Source: Rhododendron vialii (lineage: Eukaryota; Streptophyta; Magnoliopsida; Ericales; Ericaceae). Taken from it: DNA of 64,000 nt. The stretch spans positions 3,597,501 to 3,661,500 of the forward strand of contig NC_080569.1 of assembly GCF_030253575.1 (NCBI RefSeq), given 5' to 3'. The notes beneath the pieces are model-generated. The model was given only the letters and a program-made list of their open reading frames with translations. It had not been told where the DNA came from and did no database searches. The position numbers and the translations under genes were made by a program. Below are positions 24,401-36,400 of the stretch, piece by piece (the first letter of the stretch is position 1; each line of letters begins with the position of its first letter).

Positions 24401-27400
24401 TACCTAGAGCTATCCTATCCGCTCTCTTAATTACTGCATCTTCTGGTCTACGGTAGATATACCCAAACCACCTTAGCCTATTTTCCCTTAGCTTCTCCTC
24501 TATAGGTGCTACACCTACCATCTCACGAATTGTTTCATTTCTAATCTTGTCTCGTCTAGTCTTACCACACATCCAGCCCCATATATCTGGTTTATTCCGG
24601 ATTGAAAGGTGATGAACCAAACCAAACCATTTTTTTCGGTTTGGCTAAAAACCAAACCAATTACCTGTAGCAACCAAACCACCGGTTTGGTCTGGTTTCA
24701 GTTTTTGGTCCGGTATACCGGTTTTTTCTTCCACCCCTACCCATGACTAGTAAATACAATCTAGGAGACAACATATTCAAGCTCGAAGACCCAAGAAGTT
24801 ACCTCCAAAACAGTAGAAATAATTTATGATTAGAAATGAAAGGAAAGGAAAATCACAAGGAAATTCCTTTATCACAAGGTCACCTGGCAAAGCACAACAC
24901 GCTCTTCATAAAGTGCCTGGGACAAAACCTTGCCTGAAATCTGGTACCGATCATCCTAGGATTCGGAATTTGACAATATATGAAAAGAGAACACTAAGGT
25001 TAAGGTGAATAACACATATAATAAAGCAATACATACCAATTTAACATTTTTATCATATTGGATAAAGACCTAACCTATCTAAGTGAATTACTCACCACAA
25101 CTTGCAAATATGGGAAAGAAAGAGTTGTGAAAACAAATCCTCCAATAACGTAATACTGAGGAGGCATCCCGGTAATGTTGGCTGGAACAAATTGTTTGCG
25201 TGTCGGGAGTTGTGTGACAAATTCATGTATCTTCGAATCACGGAGAACTCTAATAACAATCTTATCGCCTTTATATTTTTGAGTAATAAGGTAACTGAAC
25301 TCTATTCGTCGCCCTTGTTGAAATGGAACTGAAATTAATTGCAACATAGAGCATAAATTCAGGTTTGCTTATAGAAAGGGGAATTTTCACTTACACCCCC
25401 TGTACTCTGAGCGATTTTCAAAGACACCCCATCAACCTATTTTTAAACAATTACACCCCTTGTACTCTGGACTAAAGTGAGACTGCTAGTATTTTTGTTA
25501 GAATTGACGAAAATTAGATTTTTTTCACAGTTTGTGGCATTTTTGTTTCCAAATACGCTTTTAAAATTTCTATATTAACCTTAAAAACTATTTACAGGTT
25601 CAATACGTTTTCAAAATTCCTGTGTACTATCTCTCTTTCTCTCTCTTCTCTTTCTAACTCTTTTTCTCTCCCATTGTATCTATGACTTCCGACCCAATAT
25701 GAATGCCTTCTTAAAAGTTAATCAAGCTAAAAGTTAGCCCACATAATTTTGACCTTGAATATGGTGTTATTTATCAAATTTGCGATTTAATGACGTCAAT
25801 TCTCATCATTAATTTAATCAAATGTAACAAATCCATTAAATTGGATCCGATGTTGTTTACTACCAAATATCAATGAAAGTTGGAATGATATCTACTTTTA
25901 TGTTTGTCATGGGAAGGATGACAAATTAAATTAAAAAAAAAAACTCTAACAAAGGGCCTTATTAATTTAAAATTTATTGTTGGGCCTTATTAATTTAAAA
26001 TTTATTGTTGGCCTTATGCTGGATGGGGGGTTTGACTAATAAACCACGCGATTATTTATTTGGAATTTTAATCTATATATATTGGTACTACAATTCATTA
26101 TCATCTCTTTTTTACTTACACGTTGGAGTTTCAACTAATTTCTTGGGACTAAAGTTATATGGGGTAAATCCTAAATCGGTTTAATTTTAAGTTCACGAAA
26201 CGAAATGCAATTGTATTGGTCAGGCGTCAAAACTAGAATGGGAGAGAAAGAAAGGAAAAGAAATAAGAGAAAAAAAGAAGAAGCTAGGAGGCTCTGTTTT
26301 ATGGCCAAGAAAGCTTTATTTTAACATGTAAATGTCTTATAACTTAAAAGATCAATATAGGAATTTTAAAACCATATTTGGAAGCAAAAATGCCACAAAC
26401 AGTGAGAAAAAACTATTTTTCCGTCAATTGTAACGCAAAACTAACGGTCTCACTTTAGTCCACAGTACAAGGGGTGTAAGTGTTTAAAAATATTGTTAAG
26501 GGGGTTTCTCTGAAAATTGCTAAAAGTATGGGGGGTGTGAGTGAAAATCCCTTATAGAAAACATAGAAAAACAATGGGACATTTCAAGCTACATCGAATT
26601 ATGTAGTAGAATTTACTTTTCTTGCTTAAACAGAAAATGAAGAAGAGACTATAGATGAAAAAAGTTGGCTTGAGGATTAAACCTTGCATGAAAAGAGAGG
26701 ATAACCAAAAAGATTCACCTGTTCCATCATTATTAATGCTAATCCCATCAATGCTGAGAATAACATCGTATGGTTTCAGAATCTCAAATTCTGGATAGTT
26801 GGGCATAACTTCTGTTATAAGAACACCTTGTTGGTCGTGTTCCATCTTCATGAACACTCGGAAACTAGAACTTTCCATCTTCTGCCACTTGATGCCGAGA
26901 AATGGGAGTCCTGTTGTTTCAATATATGTAGTATATGGTTAAATTAATAGTTATTAACGGATCCGTATCACATGATCTAAGCGAGACAAGTAGAGAATAA
27001 TAAAAAAATCTTCCTTTTTAACAGAGAAAATCATAAAAAGACAAAAAACAAATATGAACATAAGAATACTGCAGTTACACGGTTCACCTAGTATATGTCA
27101 ACAAAAATAGCTAATTGGGTTTCACTTTAGCTACAATATAGACCTAGGATAACAGTTTTCCAAAAATACTAAAAAGTAGCTTTATTCATGGCTAGTATTA
27201 TCAAGCCTCACACCCCATAATATATAATTCTACTGTTTAAAAAGAAAAATAAGAACAGAATGCATGATCCCATGATCCAAAAGTACTTAAAATAGTAAGT
27301 TAGGTTACTCCCTGAGATGGAGAAATCCTACCAGTGTATGCTCCATTCTTATCATAGTCTTGAACGAAGTGCTTAATACTCTCGGCAGGCACAACATCAA

Positions 27401-30400
27401 CGTTGTTGTATAGATGCTGGAGTATCATACCCACACATTTGCCTCTTCCATTGAAAACGGGTCCACCAACTTTCCCTAGGTTCCAAGCCACCTTTACCTG
27501 TTAAAGCAAACTATGACTTCTAATATGGTAAACAAAAAACAGACTGAATTAAAATTGCAACGCTGGCTGTGAAGGCAAGCAAGCACTACAGTCACTCTGT
27601 CACATTTCAACCAATAAAATAGTGAGCCCATTTTAGCCCCAATCGGATATTAACTTGGCCACAATCTACTCATGTTTACAAGCAAATATAAAAATTAACT
27701 AACTACTTGCATTATGATGCAGGACGATCAAAGAAAAAGATTTACCCTCAAAAATCTGCACCTAAAAACCCTAAAACCGCATCTACGGATTGTAATGGCA
27801 TCCCCATCATTAATGGAAAGAAATCTATTCCGTTTCATAAACTAAATCAAATAATATTAGAAGATGAACATTTTTTAGCTGAACACAAAAAATTGACAAC
27901 TGAAACAAACAACAATATGGATCGATTTGCTCTCAGACAACAATAGAACCTTAGGAATCGACAGAAAAGAAATGCTAGAAATACACATCTGGGGGGGGGG
28001 GGGTGGCGGGCGGGGGGGCGGGGTTTGTAGGATTACAAATTGAATTATTTAAATAGAAAAGAAATGCTAGAAGTGATCACTTATATTTAAAAATAACAGC
28101 AATAATGGTTGTTTACCAAATATGGGGATTACAAATAGAATTATTTTGGATTGTACCAACAATAGTTCCCTATTCCCTCTGGAGGAACTTTTTCCCCACT
28201 GAAGCATTGGAGATACTGTATGTAATCAACACATATGAACCATTGGAGCTGCTCTTAGGCAGTTGACGGGGAATCAAAAAGGAGATTTTTCATATTAAGG
28301 CCCTTAAAAATAAAAAGAACTCAATGACATAATAAACAATACTAAGAAAGAATAAATGATTGAGAATTTCGTGTAACTACCACAAAAACCGGAAGGTTGG
28401 CCCCTGAAATCACATAACGTGTCATGCCCACTCCTGACACACGGCCCTTAATCACAGATACATAGTCTGCCCCATGTGGATAGCCAGTAACAGTTATCTT
28501 TTCTCTGGGTGCTGGCATGTCCCCAAACTCCACTGGCTTAACACCTTGCCAAAACTCGTCATCATTCACTGTCAGAATTGCTGCATGCAACATCATTACA
28601 CAAAATATCATCAGAATTACCAAAGAACAGAAAGTTAACCAAATAGTAACATGCAAAATTTTGGTCAAAAGTCCACTAATAAAAAATTTCCAGCAATGAG
28701 TCCGTCTTAACAAATTCCAATAAAAAAATCCCGCGTTTTAAAGGTTCTATAAGTGCGTGTCCTATCTTCTCGAATTGTCTTTTATTGACGAATTTGCAAG
28801 TATTTTTAACAAATGCGTAGATATATGACAATGCAACACTGCTAGAGAACAGCAATCACCAACACCACAAGACAGTTCACTTTTATACTATCTTTTTCTT
28901 GTTTTCAGTATGAGACCATATACGTGTATCGTACAAGGTGCATCAAATTGGAAAATCAAAGGCGTAAGAAAGTCCAACATATGACCGCAAGTCAATAAGA
29001 ATAAGCTCCGTAATGAGACAGACACCGGCCATTTGAAAGCCCAAAATGGGATATAACCAATATAACCTATGTCACACTGACACGGACACATGACATGACA
29101 CGGATAAGACACCAAAACTCCAACAAGCCAATCAATGTTTTAAAAACCGGCCCGGCCCAGCCGGTTCAACCGATTGAACCGTGAACCGGCACATCTACCT
29201 GTCCGGATTGGTATGAGAACCATTCAGATTCAAAAACCCGCTTATTTAGTGAAAACTGCTTGAACCACACGGTTGAACCGGCCAACCTTAAGAACCGTCC
29301 ACGAATTGATGACCGGGTGGTAGCAAACTTTAAACTGAAGTTTATTCATTTAAGGCAAAAGCTGGCTCTTGAAGTCCACGTTGCAGGCAATAAATGCCTA
29401 GGCAACCCAAGCCAAGCCGCTTTAGCACAATGTACACTGTGAAAAATTTATAGAGTGACAGGTTTCTTCATTTTTGTTTCCTCAATGTGGGATTGCATTG
29501 CTTACACTTTGAAGCATTTATAGAGCAAGAAGTTTCTTCAGTTTTATTTCTTCATCTTTGTTTCCTCCCCAATGTGGGATTGCATTGTTCACACTTTGAA
29601 GCATTTATAGAGCCAGAAGCTTCTTCAGTTTTATTTCCTCCCTGATGTGGGATTTGCCCAAAAAAGTTCATACTGCCTTATCTTGAAGTAATTCACCCTG
29701 TTTTCACTTCAAATAATTGGGGATGCGTGGACATTTTTTTTTTTTTGTACAGGTATTTTTTTAAAGTACTAATTGTGATTATATTTATCAGAGTAATATA
29801 TTTTTATATATTTAAAACAAACGGTTTGATTCAGGTTCGACCATGGTTGAACCAGTGACCCGTCCGCCAAGTCCCTTTTCCAGTTCGCTCACCGGTCCAG
29901 TTTTCAAAACATTAACGGCAATGTTAAAAAATTAGAGGACATGACATGTTAGGGGACACGTTTTAATGATATACACACACACACTTATACGTACAAAAAG
30001 GCTCTTACTCTATATATGTAGTACCATATATAGCTTAAATCTTATATATCATCACATTATTCACATAGTATTCCAACAAAAAGCATTTCATCATCTATGT
30101 GTCTTTGTCATCAATAAACTATCATATGGTACACAAAGAAGAAAGACTTTTCTAAGCTTTAACAAGAGTCTTAACATTTCGTTTAACACCCCGACATGTC
30201 TTGTGAGTGTCCTAGGCAATTTTTTGGAGTGTCCTTGGAGTGTCCAAACCAAAAATGTTGAGAAAAAGGACACTTCGAATTTGAGTGTCGGACACATGTC
30301 TGGAGAGTGTCGGCGTACGAGAAAGTGTCCGACACTGGTACGCGAGCTCCTACGAAGTGTCCGTGCTACATAGCTAATATAATCTTTTCCAATTCAAAAT

Positions 30401-33400
30401 TTTATATGCAAGGTCAAACAAATACAAAACAGATGTGTATCAAAGGAAAACTAGAAAATCAATGAAGGTCTGAACTTTTCTTACAAAAGGGTGGGAGAAT
30501 TCATGAAAATGAAAGTCACTTTTTACTTAGTTTGGACTTCTCGTGTTAAATTTTTAGTAGGAGGACTAACGGTAACAGAGTATTCAGTTAATGACTTTCA
30601 GCTGAAATCCCTAGTTTAAATAACAAATACACCATGGTGAGAGATGTCTGTAGGTCTTACAGACCCCTTTATGCTAAAAATACTAAAGATTAACTGCTCT
30701 CTTGATCTTTCACAAGTGAAACAAATTAGCCCAAGGCACCCTAAAATTTAAATCCTCACGTCAGCCTAAACCTCAAGATATAATAACCTACAAAATGCAA
30801 AACAGTAAAACAGTAAAACAGAGTTGTCGTGCAATACTCTTCAATACAAGCTGAATTTCACATGCAATGTCAAAGCATTTCTCACTCAACTTGTTTCTTT
30901 TATAAAAAAATTTAGACCTTGCTTTATATGTAGGCATACCTGGACACCTACAACTTGTTGCTAAGTTACTTTTTTTTCCACTCAAACTCCATACTAAGTT
31001 GTTTTCAAGGATAAAATCAACAAATCAGACACAGAAGAACAAAACTTTTTGCTGGATGGGAAGAATGATGGGAAGAAAAATGTTTTATTAGTGAGGTTTG
31101 TGGTAATATTGCCTTAACTCCAACAAGAAGGTACACCATATGTCCTCAATTTTGTCCACTCTTATATTTTTATAGGTCCCATAAAACATTTTCATGTTGA
31201 CAAATCTAAGAGAAACTACTGAAAGATTTCTTCTTCTTTTTTTGTCTTTTATCTTTAGAAGCGAAGTAATAGCTCCCCACCATAAACCAAAAGCACACAA
31301 TTAGGCAATTTGTACTATTACAACATAATGATGGTGTCTTCCTAGGTAATTGGATATCCAGAATTCACTTTTAGAGTACTATTACAACATAATGATGGTG
31401 TCTTCCTAGGTAATTGGATATCCAGAATCCACTTTTAGTGCTCTACTTCTTGGGCTTTTCAATTTTGGTCATACTACCTGGAATTTTTCAACAGAATTCT
31501 TCGTTGCATTCCTTCTGTGGAGGATAAAATTGCACAGCTACACACGTACTGAAGCTTTTTTGCTGAAATTTAACCTTTTCCAAACTTCTAATCTGGCGCA
31601 AAATTTTGCCACGAAGAAAAGGTCTTTTTCACTTAGATTGAAGATCTTGATGATATACTAATTTGTTAATCAACTTGGTTCACCTGCCTACTCGGGTCTT
31701 GAATGGATACAGACAAAGTCATGTTTTCATATCTCACACAGATGTTATAGTGAGTGAAAAATGAATCTCGGTAAAATTTCCCTGGGTGTGAGCCGGCCGA
31801 GAAGCAAGCTAATACGGCCAGCGGCTGGAGTAGTAGGATAGAATATGTATTCTGGGTCAAATTTTAGTTAATCAACACTTCAATAGAACGCCCCATTATA
31901 GATTCCCTCAAACTATGAAGCACCGACACCTCTAGAGGTCGACGAATCGCAGTGTCAGGACGCGGGGACACGGCCGGACACCTCGGAGATACGTACGGGA
32001 CACGCAACGTGGCGTGTCCCATATTTTAATATTAAATTTTGAGGGGGGCACGGCGGGACACCGATGGTGACACGGCAAGGGCCAAACTGCAATTTCTTGG
32101 TGGCCAAACTGCAATTTTTGAAAAAATTGGGGGTCAAACTATAATTTTTTTTAAAAAAATTGGGGCCAAATTATAATTTTTTTTAAATTTATGGGTGTTA
32201 AACTATAATTATTTATTTATTTATATATAGATATAAATAAATAAATATACTTGTGGCGTGTCCGTGTCCCCATTTTTTTAGAATTCCAGTGTCCCGGTGC
32301 CGGTTTTGGTGTCCGTGTCCGTGCATCATAGCCCTCAAATTATATGCAATGTGTTTATGTGCATGTGCACTGCTATGTGAGGTTGTTACTGTTTGTAACC
32401 CTTGTATGACATTCTGATTTTCCTTTAGTTCATAATGTATTAACTACATATTATACACACAGACAAAAAAAAAGGAAAAGAAAGAACACTATGATCTGCA
32501 TGGATCTCATACCTTGTCCCCAAATTAGAATTCATAAAAAGTACCATGAATGGAGATGGCAAAGTAATCGTACCTAGATCAGTATCCAATGCTACAGATA
32601 GCACGGTAGCAGTGTACCACACATTGCAAGTGCTTTTCTTGACCTTCACTTCCTTGGGGAGATCAACAGCGCCAGCACTAGTTAAAATTTTTCTCCCGCT
32701 TACAATAAATCCACTCCAGCAGCCCTCTTCTTGTTCCATTTTCCATGGGAAAGTGTAATTTGGATCTACTTTAACGCAAATTACCTTGACAATTGCCTCG
32801 ACAAATGGCTGAAAAGATCATACAATTCACATTTCTTGCTTTTGAAGTATTCCAAGCATGATTCCCACAAAAGAGTAAGCATTTACAGTATAATGTACCC
32901 ATTTAGCTGAATCAAAGTCAAAATACAAAGAATAGGGTTTTCTTTGGTGGCAGCAGTTTATTCTATTTTGACTAATATTCTTCAAACAAAAAACTTCCAA
33001 TGAAACAGAAACAGTCAGGAATGGTACTTTCCCTAAACAACTTTACTTTACGTGAAAATTTTATAGTACTTCAGTAGGTACTTTTCTTTTGATTTTCCTT
33101 CTTCCATTGAGTTTTCGATTTTAAGAACCTAAACTGCGGGTAATTATCAGACATCATGGAGATAACTATCAACAACCAATGAACAACTTTGCCATGTGGT
33201 ACCTAGTAAAACACGGATGTATTAGAAAGAGACAAAGTGTCAACCTTGATTTATTAAATTATTTGTGATTTCTTAATTGCGGGTGACACTAGGTACATGA
33301 TATCACCGTCATGGGCTGAGCCATATGCATGCAAGTGGGGTCACTTTACCCACTTAGATTTCAGACTCTTCGCTTTTGCTACAATTTTTGAATTAATGTA

Positions 33401-36400
33401 CAAATTTGACCCCACTAAAGATATAAATACCCCAGTCCCCAAGCACCCTACAATAGTTGTAAAATAGTGCGAATTGCTCCTTCAAATCAGAAGTACTTTC
33501 CGTCACATTCCCCTTGAAACAAAATTTCTTGCCTTTGCCAATATTTAGCTTGTGTTTATAAATGGACAAAAGCATCTTTACTACAATTCTGATGGAAACT
33601 ATTATGCATGTTTTTGAAATATAAAATATGGTTGCAATCTTCTTTAAATCAAATTCATGTCCTATTACATTTTCTCGCTTCTAGTTGAAACTTTTGACCA
33701 CACTATCACCAGATTCTAGCTCTGGTCCTAATCAACCTTGTACTCAATGTCTATCATTCCTTTGTCAATTTTTCCGTTATCCTCATTTACCTAGACAGAA
33801 TTGATGTACCGATCAACATGGACCATATTTGAAAATTTTCCAATAAGCCAACAATGCCTTTTTGCTTTTCAAATAACCTTTAGGAGCAGCCAGCAGGATA
33901 CCCTCATGTCCCTAGAAGGGATTGGATGGTTCCATTAGAGGATAATGAAGGCTATTTCCGGTCCCACATCAAGGATCTGTACTGTTTATTTTCTAGAACT
34001 CATTAATAAGTTCAAGCCTGCCAAAAAACATGTCAATCGGATACCAATCAATATGATTTTGGAACACTTCGATTTGAACAACTACTAGGTTGTCACATTG
34101 AACCAAAACTCATTCATCTTATTAAAAATGTGTCTCGATCCTGTACTTATCAACATCCAATCAAAAATAGTAAATTGAAACACATTGTACCCCATACTAA
34201 TATCTTCTCAAGGATAACAGGGTGATTTGAGCTTTATAAAGAGCAACATCAATTCGAAGCATTTAAACCAGAGAGTAGTCGAACTAGTGACATGGAATCT
34301 TAGGTTACTGAGTTGCATTGAAAAAAATAAGCAAGTAAAAAGCCATATAGTTTGCAACTAATGGAGAACTAAATGAGAAGGAATTTCAGTGAATGTATTT
34401 TTGTATATAGTAAGGCTAGTAGGAGCCTCGAAGGGAATCCGGGAAAATCACTGAGACACTTAAAATACTCGAGATCCCAAAGGTGGAGAAGAGGGCAAAT
34501 CCTAGAGAGAGAGAGAGGCAATGAAGAAACCAGGGCATTCGTATATGGGTTATGGAGTAGCTGGGTTGGTAAAATATCTGTTGGGCCTTATGAAAGATCA
34601 AGTGCCCATATATGTATGGGAGAATGTTCTTGGAGGAAGTGATAGAAGGACATGTGGCGTCTTCCTAATGATTGCTCAGTTGGAGGTCAACCTCTAGGCT
34701 CTGAAAGGCTGGACCTGCATTTTTTAGATAAAGCAGGGCTTCTTAGGCTAGCTTGCACGCACCACAAACTATCCCCTACAGCCCCACCACAACCGTTTGC
34801 ACGCACCACAAACTATCCCTTACAGCCCCATGCACCACAAACTATCCCCTACAGCCCCACCACAACCGTTTGCACGCACCACAAACTATCCCCTACAGCC
34901 CCACCACAACCGTTTGATACGTCTACACGTGAGGGCGAGGTGGCCCAAAGAGTTGCTAGCAGGGGACTTCTTTGTTTGGCTGGTGAAGAAATCATATTCT
35001 ATAGGACATGGAAAAGAGAAAATACCTTCTTTAGAATATTGTTTCCTCCCATAGCCATAACATCAACATTAAGCTTCCTTATATAGTTTTAAACTTCCTT
35101 GATTATGAATGAATATCACAATCTGTCTCTACAAAGCCACAACAAGAGGAGAGTGGTGCATGATATTGATGCCATTTATTGTGAAGTTGTTCTATGGCAG
35201 TTCCTAATTTGATAACTGATGCATCTTCTTGAAAGCAGTCTTTTTTCATACCTATACTCCAAAGTAAACGATTGTAAACCTGTTTTAATTGTCATAAAGA
35301 GAATTTTTTTGACATTTTGGACTAGAAAGACAATGCAAAGCTTCAAAAAAGAGACGCCAAGTTGTACTTTCTCTTTATGTATTAACCAAAGGTCGGGCCC
35401 ACGCGATGCATGTGCAAGTGGAGTACCTTTAAGAATGAATTTGTAGTCATGTGGGCCAAGTCAAATTTTAGAATGTCCAGGTTGTTTGTTCAGTTTTTAG
35501 TGAACTCGAGCTCGAGCCCAATGAGAATTTGACTAGCCGAGCTCGAGTCGAACAAGACTAGGCTTGACCGCTCGAGACGAGCCCAAGCTGGTTCACGAGC
35601 ATTAACAAGCCAAAAATATCAATATTTATGCTCGCAAACAGGTCTAAAACTGCAATGTTAAATTTTTAATATGCACCTAAGGTCCTATATATGGTCATAC
35701 ATATACAAAGTCATACAAATACACATGACTAAGCTTATTTCAAATGTAAAAGTTTATGTATATACAAGTTATAGTAATATAAATTTATACATATACTACT
35801 GGTAATATAAGTTCGTACATATTCAAATATCAGGCTCGGGTTTGCCTCATATATTAAATGAACCTAAAAAAATTAGGCTAATGTTCGGTCCATATAGTAG
35901 GCGAATCGAACTCAAATGAGTCTTCACCGACTCAAACCTCGAACAATTAGTGAGTGGCTCGGTTCAAAGCACAGAAAACTATTCTTGTGATTCAACACGG
36001 GGTGCACGAATCTAGATTTCAAACTGAGAAATTATAATTTGGGTCAGCAGTTACTTTTACATTTATCCCTTGCCGTTGTCCATTGAAAATCATAACTTCG
36101 GAGGGTAATTTTGAAAAAGAAAAACCATGACAGCTTAAAAAAAGGGAAAACACCAAGTTAGGATTTTTTTAGCTGTTCTGTTTAGTTACGGGACAGCAAC
36201 AATTGATTACCCCAAAGGGTTTTCCACTTTCCTTATTTCCTGAATAAATTTATAAAAAAAAAAAAAATCGGGAAAAATTCACGCCCAAAGAGAAACCAAA
36301 CAGGCATGTGTGCATATTAAGAATTTCAAAATACAAACACATTAACACAAATAATAAATCAGACTTAGGGGGTGTTCGGACAAATAAGCCATTTTGGCTT

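Larger units (their letters stand above)
22079..24739. mobile_element. hAT-like element, outer layer of a transposon nest
   Basis: CCCATGAC stands on both sides (22071-22078 and 24740-24747), an 8-bp target duplication typical of hAT. The ends TAGGGG..GGGTG and the complement TAGGGGTG of the right end fit hAT termini. Both borders are built of CGGTTTGG/CCAAACCG words. No transposase is visible; other elements fill the interior. It sits in intron 7 of the minus DEG9-like gene. Confidence 0.72.

Noticed and set aside
24318..24620. 100-codon minus-strand frame as an independent gene
   Set aside because: Its text (RENRLRWFGYIYRRPEDA) is a C-terminal LINE fragment, truncated and inside a nested transposon.
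29966..30373. 135-codon plus-strand frame
   Set aside because: It runs through GTGTCC-type transposon sequence inside an intron, has a non-ATG-supported context and no domain.
34652..35086. Open frame of 144 codons with a repeated THHKLSPTAPPQPF-like unit
   Set aside because: The repeat protein is a by-product of the 44-bp minisatellite; it lies inside an intron of the minus gene and has no family.
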